Below are positions 9,822 to 20,000 of a DNA stretch of 64,000 bases, one piece after another. The stretch is taken from the NCBI GenBank assembly GCA_947179485.1, contig OX359249.1, forward strand, positions 54,261,402 through 54,325,401, in the 5' to 3' direction. The notes below the pieces were generated by a model. The model ran no database searches. It had not been told where the DNA came from and worked only from the letters and a program-made list of their open reading frames with translations. Position 1 is the stretch's first letter. Each line of letters opens with the position of its first letter. This stretch comes from Allacma fusca. Taxonomy: Eukaryota > Arthropoda > Collembola > Symphypleona > Sminthuridae. Position numbers and translations under genes: made by a program.

Positions 9822-12800
9822 TCAGACTGATCCAAATCTTCTCGTCCTCTTTCGGGTACGAGTTGGGTATCGTCTACTTTCTCCGGTTTCTTCAGCGCTT
9901 TCTCCTTGAGATGTTTCGCCTGCCTCTATAACTCCCGAATTTCCTCCTGAACTTGTTGAAGTTCCAGTTGGATTTGTACTCGTCGGGTTCTGAGGGTCGC
10001 TGAATGTTTCTCGGTGATCTGACGTATTTGTTCTAATTCTCTCAGGCCTTCTGGGATTGTCTTTCGTAATGACATCCAATGACCTGTCCTCTTCTGTAGA
10101 AAATTCTACAGGTGTATTAATGACTTCTGTATGCGTATCTACAGAGTCTTGTCCGTTTTCGTCTGCTAGAACTTCCTGGAACTCTTCGTCCTCTTCTGTA
10201 GAATTTTCTACAAGGACTTTTCGTTCCGTGGGTTGGTTGAATTGTTGGCTAGCCTGTTGACTGCTCGAATTTGATTTTTCAGAGTATTCTTGACTCTCTC
10301 GGTTTGTTCTATCTCTCTCTCCACTCGTGCTATTGCTTCTCGGATCCGACTGCCTTGCGCTTGTAGGCTTTGCAGTGTTTGTCTCTGAGCTTCGCTGGGT
10401 GGGCTTGGTGTTGAGTTCCACAAAGGGGGGCTCTTCCAAGGCCTTTTGCTCATCTGAGTGAAGCAATTGTGTCGAAATATCCGCCTCTACTGAGGGCCAA
10501 GGCACCTCAACTCGTGAAGTCGCTTCTGAAGGTCCTTGATTTCCTGTTTCAATTTGTCCAGGTCTCCCTCTCTCTGTCGTAGGCGGTTGATTAATTCTCG
10601 GTTCTGATCCCGAATTGTAAGAATCTGTCTCTCTATACTGACTGCTGTCGTCCACATCAAATTCTGTTGGACTTATCCCTGAACTGCTTAGTTTCTTAAG
10701 TGTATTAAAGTCACCCTCGTCAATAAGTGGTTGAGTTTCTTCCTCACCTTCCGATGTTACACCTGAGCTGTTTTCAGCTGGTTTATTAAATCCGAAATAT
10801 CTTCTTTGGCTTTCTGAGTTTCCTGGAGGGTTGCTTTGTGATCTCCCTCGAGTTGTTTCAGTTTGCTCAGTACTTCCTCCTGTTCCGCAATCTGATGTAA
10901 AATTCTTTGTTGGAGACGAATTTCGTTCTCCTTTGCCTTGATTAATTGGGCTTGTAATCCCTGGATGATTAGGATTAATTCTCTCTTTGTATGTGTCATC
11001 AGTTATTCTGGTTGCACCTCGTCTTGTGTTTTCTCCACTTGTGGGCAGAAACTTGACGTTTGAGGTTTTGTCTCTTGAATTAGCAGTTCTAACGCTGCGA
11101 TTCTCTGTTTGATGTACTCTTCCTGAGCTGCGTACTTCCAAATTTTTATTTGGACTAAATTCCTCTGTTGTTTCAATCCCCTTATCTCGTCCCTGATTTC
11201 CTCTAGAGTGTTCATTTACTTTCGAGCGAGTGAAATATGGGTAATTTTTATCTAAAAATTCCCGATTATCTGAATAATTTTCTGACGAAAATTTTCTTAC
11301 TTGTGTACTTGACTGCTTAGTAGTACCTTTTCCTCCTTGAGTGTTATCTTTGTGTTGATGTAGTCCCTGGTTTGGTTTCCCTCCTTCACTTGGGGTGATT
11401 TGAGAGTGTGAGTAATTTTTGTCACAAAATTCTCCTCTCTGTTGTACTGGCTGAGCTTTGTCACTTGCACTGTCCGAGTAACTTTCGGATGAAAATTCTC
11501 TAGTTATTTCTTCGGTTTGAGCAGGTTGAACTTTAAAAGTCACCTTCTTGCTCGTAGTTGAACTGTTATCTGAAGTGGTCGAATCCTTAAGAATTGACCG
11601 TGGCTGACTCACTGTAACTTTTCCACACTTGTTCCAATTTCGTTTTGTCACCAATTCCACTATATCGGAATCTAAATCATAACTATACTCGTCCTCAATG
11701 TGTTCTCGCTGCAGGCACTTCTTAAGCCTTTCCACATGGACTTTCTGTCTCTTTTTAGAATTCCTAAGGTCTTGAATGATATAATTGTCTTTGGCTAAAA
11801 CTTCTATGACTACAAAGGGTCCTTTGTAAGGGTGAAGAAAGCGTTCGCTCTTTCCAACTATCCTGGTCGGTGTAAAGACTCGCACTGTGTCTCCGATGTT
11901 GAATTTAACGAACCTTCTTTTCCTATCATACCAATCCTTACTGTAGTCCTGACGTTCCCTTATCTTAGCAATAGCTTTTTCTATTCTAGTAGTGGCTTCC
12001 TCAGCACTCATAAAATTTGTGTCGACGCTGCTTAAACACAGTTGTAAGTTAAAATCATATATGGGTTGTCGCCTAAACATCATAAAATAAGGAGTTTCTT
12101 TGGTCACGTCATGGTGACTGCAATTGTAAGCATTTATTAGAAATGGTAAACAACTGCACCATAGTGCTTGCTCTTTTTGAGTATAATGACTCAGCATAGT
12201 GCTTATAGTCTGGACCATTCTTTCTATTTGTCCAACACTATTATGTCTTAGTGCTGTAGATGTAGAGTGGTTCATGCCTAATCTGCGAAGTAATGCTTGA
12301 GTGATTTCCGCTCTGAATTCGGATCCTCCGTCACTCAGCAAGTTTTTAAACAGTCCGTATTTTAAAACCACTTTGTGAAGCAAAAACTCTGCTATCCTGT
12401 CAGCAGTTTTATCTGGAATTGCTTCTGCGATCACGAACTTTGAAACATAATCCTGTGCGATTATAATGTACTTATTCCCTTTTATGCTAATTTGCATAGG
12501 TCCAATGAGATCAATACATAATGCATCTCCTACATTTTCTATCCTGATTGGATGAAGTAATCCTGCTGGCTTCATTCTCATGGATTTAGCTGCTTGGCAA
12601 CTTTCACATGACATGACATATTTTGCTACTGAGACGTTCATTTTTCTCCAAAAATAATTTTTGTTGAGTCTATGAAGAGTTTTCTGGAATCCTAAATGTC
12701 CTCCGCATAGGATCCCATCATGAGCTTTTGATAGTAGGAAATTTCTAAGTACTCGGGGTACGTATAGCTTACGTCCATCTTTATGTACTATAGTAAGAAT

Positions 12801-15800
12801 CCCGTCTCCATCAATTTCATATCGGCTATACTTTTCTTTGTCCTTCCAATTTAACGTATGCCGCATCTTTATTTTGTCCATGATGAATAAACAATCTGGA
12901 TCGTCCCTTTGCATCTCCTGCATGTTATGTTCCTCTAACATAGTAACTTGCTCTTCATCTTCAAGTATCCTACACACAGGCTTGTGTGTGGAAAAAGTAT
13001 CTTTGCTCCCTTCGCACCCCTGTAGTGCGTGAGCTCCTGGAACAAATTTTATTGCTCTATTTAATGACATGTCCTCAGTTTTCTGAGCGTCTTTATTTCT
13101 TTGGTCTTCATCCTGTGAAAGACATAGTGAATGTGGCGTCCTTTTACTTGTCACAACACCCTGCCTTTTCAAAGGTTGAATCTTCCATGATCTTCCATCG
13201 GTGAATTTAATTTCACCTTCCCGGATACTTTTCCTCAGCTCTTCTACTGTAGTCGCCAGTAGAGAGTAATTATTTTCATTAACTGGATTCTCTGTGGATA
13301 TGTACGTATGCGACGGCGGAGGGTTTTTGTTTTCCTCCGACTCGCATGCTGCAGATCTTCGTTGGATATTTTTCATCCATTCATCCATATCTCTGGAAAT
13401 TTTCATCGCCTTGATCCGCTGTGGGGTATCAAGATCCGGATTGTTAACATATCCTGGACTTTCTGCATCAGGAACTTGATCAATCTTCCTGGCAGATTGT
13501 GCAGTGTATGTCTTCAATTGCGAAATAACTTCCTGTTTGAGCTTCCATTCATCTCCTTTTGCTGACGTTGGATTCCTCCAAGTCTCTTCAAATGCAAACC
13601 ATTTCTCCTCATCTGTGGGATCGTGTCCGGATGGAATGTGATTTTCCACACTGAACTTTTCCTGTTTCAGTGTCGGTCGGTCGCATTCCTTTTGGACGTT
13701 CCTATCCTCATCCGTGAGTACCAATTTCTTGGCCTCTTTAGGACTGGCGGGATGGGTGGGCGGGAAAGTTGAGGACTTCTTTTGTGTAGTCTCAGCTGCC
13801 TGGCTCACCAGATCCGCTGTTTCCTGATTCTTCAAAGTTTGGTCATGGACTTCCGTCTCGGAGTCTACAATCATGGCTGGTGGTAGATGTACAGCTTTTG
13901 TTTCAGTCTCACCTGCCCCATCCATTGTTGTGAATTCCATTGTACTCCGTGTCATCTGCCCTAGGGATTTTGGTGAATCAATGTCAACCTTCCCATCGGT
14001 TGGACTTTGTGACGTTATTGCTGTCGTTGACTTTGGAGTAGGAGACCAATCAGTCCCCATTCCAATGTCAGTGATAGTATTTCTGTCAAACTCTTCATGC
14101 TCATTTTGAACTTGAGCTTTCTTTGGCGATAGAAATTCTTTCATATCTAATTCATTTATTGTTGCATTGTGACGCTCTATATCTTGTATTAGTTTGAGAT
14201 TTTTCTCGTAGATATACTCGTTGGTGTATTTCCAGGTATTTTCATCCTCTAGTGGGTCATCCTCCCGAAATTCGTGGATTGTGATGATGTCATCTACGGA
14301 TAGTTTCCATTCTTTGAGCGCTGAGTAGCTGTGTGTAACTTCATTTACGCGGCTCTTTACGCTCATTGTATGGTTCTCCCAATCCGTTTCCTCCAAATTC
14401 GGTTGAGGTACTAAAATTTCCACTTGTGATTTGACTTTACGCCTGGGTTGACCTTTCAATCTTCCTGACCATGGATTTTGTCGCTGTGGGGTTATGGCTT
14501 CCTCTTCGTCTGAGGATTGACTTTCGTCATCCGTCCAATATTTTCCCTTATAGCTTTCCCTGGTCGTAAGGCTGGCTGCACACGCTGGTGGTGGCATTAT
14601 TATGTTCCCCTGAGGGATTTGTTTTTGCTCTTCCAAAGCAATTTTGTGCTCTTTGACCGGATCTGGGTCAAATTCGATCACTCGGTCCTCTGTATCTTCC
14701 AAATCTTCCTTTGTATAGGGTAATGGCGCTCTGGATAGAAAGTCTGCATCCAAATGTAATGCTCCTTTCTTGTATGTGACTTGAAAGTCAAATTCCTGTA
14801 GTTTATTTACAAACTTACTTATTCGGTGGTTTGGATCTTTTTGTAATCGTAGGTAGCACAATGCTAAATGATCTGATCTGATTAAAAATTTCCTCAAATA
14901 AAGGTATTGTCTGAATTTGCGAACTGCATATACGACTGCTGCTAGTTCTAATTCTGTGACTGAGTAATTCTTTTCTGATTGAATTAGTGTCCTTGAAGCA
15001 TAAGCTATTGGATGTTCTCCTCCATCATCTTGAAGTATACAGCATCCTAGTCCTGAGATTGATGCATCTGTATGTAGTATGCAGTCCAACTCTGGGTTGA
15101 AATGAGCTAGAACTGGCTGTGTCATTAATTTGGTTTTGAGAATGTTGAAGGCAATTGTTGCATCTGTACTCCATTGGAAGCATCTTATGCGTTTTTGTCC
15201 TTCAGATTTCCCTTTACTGCCAATCCATGATTGTGAGATGGGACTAGCAATTTTTGCGAAGTCCTTGATGTATTTTCTATAGAAACTGCATATTCCGAAA
15301 AATCTTCTAGCTTCTGTTTCGGATTTTGGTATTGGCACATGTCTAATAGCGTCCACCTTTGCAGGATCTGGACTGGTGCCTTCCCTGGATACTTTAAATC
15401 CTAAAACAATTACTTCAAAATATCCGAATTTGCATTTCTTTGGCTTGAACTTAAAGTTTTTGTTGCTGGCTCTTAACATCAATTCTTCGAGAGATGCTAA
15501 TTTGTCCAAAAGATGAATTCCATAAGAGATTACATCATCTAAATATACCATGGCTCCCCTAAATTTGAGTGAGCCCAGCATTTGATCTGCTGCTCGCTGA
15601 AAAGCTGACGGTGCAATCTTGACTCCCATAGGTAGTCGTTTGAATGCATATAATCCGTCCTGTGTGATGAAAGAGGTTATGACTTGGTCATCCTCATGTA
15701 TTAATAATTGAAAGAAGCCTGACTCCATGTCAAGAGTGTCGAAAATTGCAGATTTTCCAAATTGCATAAGTATGTCATCTATTCTGGCTAAAGGATAAAC

Positions 15801-17018
15801 TTGATCTGTGATGGTCTTGTTTAACGCTCGATAATCCACAACTGATCTAAATGTTCCGTCTTTCTTTTTGATGAGGAATAGTGGACTGCTGTAAGGTCCG
15901 TTTACTTCCTTAATGATGTCCGCATCTAACATCTTTTGTACTTCCTCACGTACTTTTTGTCGCTCCATAGGTGAGCAAGGGAAAGGTTTTGCCTGAACGG
16001 GTGGATTATTTCCCGTATGGATCCGAATGGGATCAATCCACGCTGGTTCTTTCAAATCTCCCTTGTTAAATGCAAAACATTCTGGATATCTTGTCAACAA
16101 TGCTCGGTACTTAGCTCGTCCTTCTTCATCGAGCTCTTCATTGACGTCGAAACAATCGAGCTGTTCTTGTGTGAGCTTTTTGTGGGCATCACGTAATTGG
16201 TTGCGTTTGATTTTGATGAGATCAAAATTTTCCTCAGCATGACCTATAGCTGTACGTCCATACATTGTCTGCGGACATGGAGCTGGATTAAATACATATG
16301 CGAAAGGTTCTTCCTTTGGTACTACACCTGCGGCTACTAAAAGTCGCTTGCTGGTGTAAAGCTTTTCTGATGGTTGTAAATAAAAATCCTTTTTGATACG
16401 TTTTGGAATTTGTATGGGCACTTTCATGTGTCCATAGGCTGGTATTGTGACTGCTTTTCGAGTCCTGCACATCATGTTCTTCGGTCCTTTGACTTCATGA
16501 AATGAAAAAATTGACCTGACAAATTCTATGTCGGCCTTTTTCTCCCCGACATAGAGATGAGTGTCTCTAGTCATTGGAACTGTTTGAAATCGGTCACTCC
16601 GTATTTCATTATTCTTGTAATCCAACGTTATTCCATAACGTGATAAAAGATCTTCACCTATAATCATTCGTGGTTCTAGTGTCTCCATCACTAGACCTTT
16701 GAATAAAAGTTTTTCACCTTCAATCATCATTGTGAATTTGGTGAGACAAATTGGTTTTACCAATTCTGCATTTGCTACTGCTACTCGCAGAGCGCTTGGA
16801 ACTTCTTTTATTTCCGCGCATCTTGGTACTAAGTTTCTTTGGATACAGGATCTTGTTGCTCCTGAATCTAGTAAAGCTGGTATCATCATACTGCATATTT
16901 GTACTTGTAAAGTGGACTTGTTGCCGTTTGATAAACGACATGGGTTGAGATCAATAATTTCTAATTCTTCGTCGTCTTTTGACTGACTTTCTACTCTAGT
17001 TGCTATAATTGCATTCAT
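9822..17018 (-). CDS. pol: pol of giant Ty3/gypsy-type retroelement (PR-RT-RH-insert-IN-tail)
   Basis: A 2,398-aa frame, about twice the usual length for Ty3/gypsy pol. Residues 1-140 hold the aspartic protease (LLDSGAT, Asp51). The reverse transcriptase spans about 330-545 with the YLDD box (492-495). RNase H follows (LHTDAS with Asp651, SDHLAL with Asp716). A 600-residue acidic, low-complexity insert (about 775-1380) separates RNase H from integrase. Integrase has an HHCC finger (from His1433), a D-D-35-E triad (Asp1503, Asp1563, Glu1599) and a GPF module near 1730. A Ser/Thr/Asn/Gln-rich tail of about 620 residues ends the protein. All catalytic motifs seen look intact. The start is the ATG 20 nt after the gag stop; the same frame is also open upstream into gag, so a -1 shift is possible. 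PR-RT-RH-IN order assigns it to Ty3/gypsy. Confidence 0.93.
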   Translation of the reverse strand: MNAIIATRVESQSKDDEELEIIDLNPCRLSNGNKSTLQVQICSMMIPALLDSGATRSCIQRNLVPRCAEIKEVPSALRVAVANAELVKPICLTKFTMMIEGEKLLFKGLVMETLEPRMIIGEDLLSRYGITLDYKNNEIRSDRFQTVPMTRDTHLYVGEKKADIEFVRSIFSFHEVKGPKNMMCRTRKAVTIPAYGHMKVPIQIPKRIKKDFYLQPSEKLYTSKRLLVAAGVVPKEEPFAYVFNPAPCPQTMYGRTAIGHAEENFDLIKIKRNQLRDAHKKLTQEQLDCFDVNEELDEEGRAKYRALLTRYPECFAFNKGDLKEPAWIDPIRIHTGNNPPVQAKPFPCSPMERQKVREEVQKMLDADIIKEVNGPYSSPLFLIKKKDGTFRSVVDYRALNKTITDQVYPLARIDDILMQFGKSAIFDTLDMESGFFQLLIHEDDQVITSFITQDGLYAFKRLPMGVKIAPSAFQRAADQMLGSLKFRGAMVYLDDVISYGIHLLDKLASLEELMLRASNKNFKFKPKKCKFGYFEVIVLGFKVSREGTSPDPAKVDAIRHVPIPKSETEARRFFGICSFYRKYIKDFAKIASPISQSWIGSKGKSEGQKRIRCFQWSTDATIAFNILKTKLMTQPVLAHFNPELDCILHTDASISGLGCCILQDDGGEHPIAYASRTLIQSEKNYSVTELELAAVVYAVRKFRQYLYLRKFLIRSDHLALCYLRLQKDPNHRISKFVNKLQEFDFQVTYKKGALHLDADFLSRAPLPYTKEDLEDTEDRVIEFDPDPVKEHKIALEEQKQIPQGNIIMPPPACAASLTTRESYKGKYWTDDESQSSDEEEAITPQRQNPWSGRLKGQPRRKVKSQVEILVPQPNLEETDWENHTMSVKSRVNEVTHSYSALKEWKLSVDDIITIHEFREDDPLEDENTWKYTNEYIYEKNLKLIQDIERHNATINELDMKEFLSPKKAQVQNEHEEFDRNTITDIGMGTDWSPTPKSTTAITSQSPTDGKVDIDSPKSLGQMTRSTMEFTTMDGAGETETKAVHLPPAMIVDSETEVHDQTLKNQETADLVSQAAETTQKKSSTFPPTHPASPKEAKKLVLTDEDRNVQKECDRPTLKQEKFSVENHIPSGHDPTDEEKWFAFEETWRNPTSAKGDEWKLKQEVISQLKTYTAQSARKIDQVPDAESPGYVNNPDLDTPQRIKAMKISRDMDEWMKNIQRRSAACESEENKNPPPSHTYISTENPVNENNYSLLATTVEELRKSIREGEIKFTDGRSWKIQPLKRQGVVTSKRTPHSLCLSQDEDQRNKDAQKTEDMSLNRAIKFVPGAHALQGCEGSKDTFSTHKPVCRILEDEEQVTMLEEHNMQEMQRDDPDCLFIMDKIKMRHTLNWKDKEKYSRYEIDGDGILTIVHKDGRKLYVPRVLRNFLLSKAHDGILCGGHLGFQKTLHRLNKNYFWRKMNVSVAKYVMSCESCQAAKSMRMKPAGLLHPIRIENVGDALCIDLIGPMQISIKGNKYIIIAQDYVSKFVIAEAIPDKTADRIAEFLLHKVVLKYGLFKNLLSDGGSEFRAEITQALLRRLGMNHSTSTALRHNSVGQIERMVQTISTMLSHYTQKEQALWCSCLPFLINAYNCSHHDVTKETPYFMMFRRQPIYDFNLQLCLSSVDTNFMSAEEATTRIEKAIAKIRERQDYSKDWYDRKRRFVKFNIGDTVRVFTPTRIVGKSERFLHPYKGPFVVIEVLAKDNYIIQDLRNSKKRQKVHVERLKKCLQREHIEDEYSYDLDSDIVELVTKRNWNKCGKVTVSQPRSILKDSTTSDNSSTTSKKVTFKVQPAQTEEITREFSSESYSDSASDKAQPVQQRGEFCDKNYSHSQITPSEGGKPNQGLHQHKDNTQGGKGTTKQSSTQVRKFSSENYSDNREFLDKNYPYFTRSKVNEHSRGNQGRDKGIETTEEFSPNKNLEVRSSGRVHQTENRSVRTANSRDKTSNVKFLPTSGENTRRGATRITDDTYKERINPNHPGITSPINQGKGERNSSPTKNFTSDCGTGGSTEQTETTRGRSQSNPPGNSESQRRYFGFNKPAENSSGVTSEGEEETQPLIDEGDFNTLKKLSSSGISPTEFDVDDSSQYRETDSYNSGSEPRINQPPTTERGRPGQIETGNQGPSEATSRVEVPWPSVEADISTQLLHSDEQKALEEPPFVELNTKPTQRSSETNTAKPTSARQSDPRSNSTSGERDRTNRESQEYSEKSNSSSQQASQQFNQPTERKVLVENSTEEDEEFQEVLADENGQDSVDTHTEVINTPVEFSTEEDRSLDVITKDNPRRPERIRTNTSDHRETFSDPQNPTSTNPTGTSTSSGGNSGVIEAGETSQGESAEETGESRRYPTRTRKRTRRFGSV
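10208..10453 (-). CDS. Overprinted coiled-coil ORF d (+1 frame within pol tail)
   Basis: An 81-aa ATG frame in the +1 register of pol. The second half (LQSLQAQGSRIREAIARVER and onwards) shows heptad spacing of Leu, Ile and Val with charged flanks, as in a coiled coil. It is the last of four consecutive frames in the same register. Expression is unproven. Confidence 0.3.
   Translation of the reverse strand: MSKRPWKSPPLWNSTPSPPSEAQRQTLQSLQAQGSRIREAIARVEREIEQTERVKNTLKNQIRAVNRLANNSTNPRNEKSL
10487..10657 (-). CDS. Overprinted coiled-coil ORF c (+1 frame within pol tail)
   Basis: A 56-aa ATG frame in the +1 register of pol, in the same register as its three neighbours. Its central part (NRELINRLRQREGDLDKLKQ and onwards) is a near-ideal leucine-heptad coiled coil. 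The overlapping pol frame encodes disordered sequence. Expression is unproven. Confidence 0.3.
   Translation of the reverse strand: MWTTAVSIERQILTIRDQNRELINRLRQREGDLDKLKQEIKDLQKRLHELRCLGPQ
10757..10999 (-). CDS. Overprinted coiled-coil ORF b (+1 frame within pol tail)
   Basis: An 80-aa ATG frame in the +1 register of pol. Almost the whole length is heptad-patterned (IIQGLQAQLIKAKENEIRLQ near the start, then LSKLKQLEGD further on), predicting a continuous coiled coil. Its ATG lies 3 nt after the stop of ORF a (TAA-CTG-ATG), the spacing of termination-reinitiation. Expression is unproven. Confidence 0.35.
   Translation of the reverse strand: MTHTKRELILIIQGLQAQLIKAKENEIRLQQRILHQIAEQEEVLSKLKQLEGDHKATLQETQKAKEDISDLINQLKTAQV
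11003..11215 (-). CDS. Overprinted coiled-coil ORF a (+1 frame within pol tail)
   Basis: A 70-aa ATG frame in the +1 register of pol. Residues about 1-50 (LEEIRDEIRGLKQQRNLVQI, then AALELLIQETK) are heptad-patterned. It is the first of the series of four same-register frames spread over about 1 kb. Expression is unproven. Confidence 0.32.
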   Translation of the reverse strand: MNTLEEIRDEIRGLKQQRNLVQIKIWKYAAQEEYIKQRIAALELLIQETKPQTSSFCPQVEKTQDEVQPE

Positions 17019-17038
17019 TCTTTCTTGGATATCTTCAA

Positions 17039-20000
17039 TTACTGGGGGTGCGTCCCCCTCTGTGAGTTTCCCGACGGATATGGGCTAGACTGTCTTTTGT
17101 GTGGGCAATTTCTCCTCAGGTGGCCCATCTCTCCACATCCGAAACACTTTAGGTCGGTTTGAGTGGATTCTAGCGCCAATTGTCCCGGTATCGGTTGTGA
17201 CTGCTCCTGGCGGTCTGGTTGATTTCTCCAGGAGTTGTTTCTGTCGTTGCTTTGGCTGTTCCGGTCCCTGGAGTTAGTTCTACTCCTGTTGTTATTGTTA
17301 TTGTACTGTTGGGGTCGTTGCCCTCCTTGGTTATTGTTTGGCTGATAACCCTGGTTCTGGTAACCTTGTGGGTTGGCCTGAATTTGTTGCATGCCAGGGT
17401 TGGCGTACCCTGCATTTTGTCCTGGACCGTATCCTTGAGATGGTCCATAACTTTGGGTGGGTGCATAACCTTGAAACGGTGCATAACCCTGTTGTGGTGG
17501 GTACCCTTGATTCGGGTTAAACCCTTGAGGTGGCATAAAGCCTTGAGTTGGGTTAAATCCTTGGCTGTTATAGCCATTGTAGGATTGGTTGTATCCTTGG
17601 TTCATCTGTTGGTCATTCCACTGACGATTTCCCTGGTTGTTAGGGTTGTTGTTATAGTATTGTCGGTTCGGACTTTGTCTAGATCCGAAATTTTGGTTCC
17701 GCTGCGGGTAACCTTGGTTGTTGGAGCTGTTGCCATCATTTCTGTACTGAGGCCTACTCCTGTCTTGATTATTGTAGAATCTCTCCGGTGTTGGAGATCT
17801 ACCTCGGTTCCCATAATTTCTTCGGTCATCATACCCTTGGTTGTTACGTCCCCTGTCCGGGTAGTTGCTATTGTTGCTGTAACCTGGACTGGAATTTCGT
17901 GAATTGTTGAAGTTTCCCTGACCTGGACTTCGTCCTCGTTGGTCATTAGATCTATTTTCAGGTCTCCGATAGTCCTGTTGTTCTCTTACTGCCGCTACTT
18001 TGACGACGGTTGTTTCCGTTGGAACTGGTTTCATTCCGGAGGTCAATTTCTCCAACATTTCTTGGACTTTGGCAAATCTTGTCTCAATAGATTCCGCGCC
18101 GTCCGTCTTTCGGTCTTCATCATACTGCTTGATTCCCTCTATGAAATCTGCTACAGTTCCTGCTGTCCATCCTCGGCAGAAAACTATGTATTCGGATGTT
18201 AAACCTGCGCGTAAGAGTCTGATTTTCTCCAGTTCGGGCATAAATCTGTCGACTCTATTGATTAGTGCTAATTTCGCATCTATGTATGCGCATGGATCTT
18301 CATCTGTATTCATCTTTCGCTTTTCCATTAGTGTACGTATCATTTGGTCGGTGATACTGTACCTTATTAGAAATTCCTCCCTGAATTCGTCCCAGTTAAT
18401 GGTGTCGTAAGGTTGCTCCTCATGCAGTCTCCGTTCTGCAATCCAGTTTCTGATCCAATCCCTGACGGGTGGGTCAAAGATGATCTGTACGTATTGCATC
18501 CTGGTTATGATGGTATCTCCTCCGAACCTGTTGGTCTGGAGTTCGGCTGTTGCAAAGGCTGTCTCTGGGTCATCTACACCTGGTTTGAATTCTACTTTGG
18601 GAAACATGAGGGCGGTCATGTCGTCGTCCAGATGTCTCCTTGGATTTATTCGTACCTGTTCTTGGTCTGCAACTTCCTCAATACGTATTCCCTGATTGCG
18701 ATTAATTGGTACGTATGGGTTGATGATGTTAACGTTGACCTGGTTAAAGAAATTATTTCTGTTCACAATCTGTCTATTCCTCCAGTTGTCGAAGGCTTCG
18801 AAGTCGTGAGGGTTACTTGAGTTGCTACTACTGGAGCTGGATGATGAACTACTTCCTCCGGAGCTTCCGGGGTCACTCCTTGCTCTCCGTCTGCCTCCGA
18901 TGTGTCTACCTTCTCTTGAGCCTCCTCGACCTGGATTTGACCTTGATTGAGCTGGTCGCTGGTTGTGGGAGTTATTGTTATTAGCTCCTCGTGAGTGATT
19001 TCCTCTCCCTGACCCGCTTGGTCCTGGGCCTGGGGGTCTGGGTTGGTTATTTCCGATTTGACGGCGTGCTCGTAAGGGTTTGCGTCTCTTTCTGACTTGA
19101 GTGAGTACAACTTGAGTTTCCGGACTAAGGTCTCGAAGTCGAATTCTTGGGAAGAAGTGAGTTTCTCCGGTATTATCCACAAATCGAACTTCCTCTTGTA
19201 TCTCTTCGTCTCTTTCAATTGCTCTGAACGCTGCGTCGTAGGCGTCGTCTATAGAAATTCTTATAGTAAATTGACCTGGTACTTCTGGGATAATGAAGTC
19301 CTCTTCGTCAACTCCAATAAAAATGTGGTCTGTCTCTTCACTAGACTGTGCACTGTTATGCTGACCACTCTCTCGTCTCGGAGTGTCTCTCTGTACAACC
19401 TGCTCTTCTTCTTCCTCGCTGGATGTGTCACTCAAGATTTCCACGTTGGGATCGTGAATTAATCTGTTCAATGCCTCCTGGTGGTCGTGTTCGTTCTCGA
19501 TGTTTTCCAAGAAGCCTGGTGGTACCCTTTGTCTGCGAACGCCGTTCGGTAGACTGATGTGTCGATGGTAAAGTCTGAAATTGGGTGCGATGTAGCTGGA
19601 GATCTGCCCTGGATCTAAGGATCTTCGGGTGATTATATTCCAGAAGGTAAATATCGGGTGTTCACTCAGAACAATTTCTTCGTGTTCAGCTCTTGTAGCT
19701 GCAAACGCTTCAAAGTTTGAGTCTCTTGCTGGTCTGAACCTTCGTTGTATGATACCGTCCCTCCTGTTATAGTAAATCAGGCGTCTTACTAGACCTGTCC
19801 AAGTTGCTTCGTTTTCTACCCCCTGATTTCTGAATCTGTCTTGTTTTCGGGCGATCTTAGAGTATTGTCTTACTGTTATCCTGCTTGGTACTAACTCGTC
19901 TTCGGTTGCCTCGTTCTCGCTGGTGTATACTCTGCCACTTGGTCCTGTCCATATATTTACTCCGTATTGTAAGTCATCAAGCCAATTGACTGTACCTTGA

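Noticed and set aside
17219-17902. 227-codon plus-strand frame opposite gag
   Set aside because: Low-complexity mirror of the QGY/Asn-rich Gag coding sequence; composition explains the open frame.
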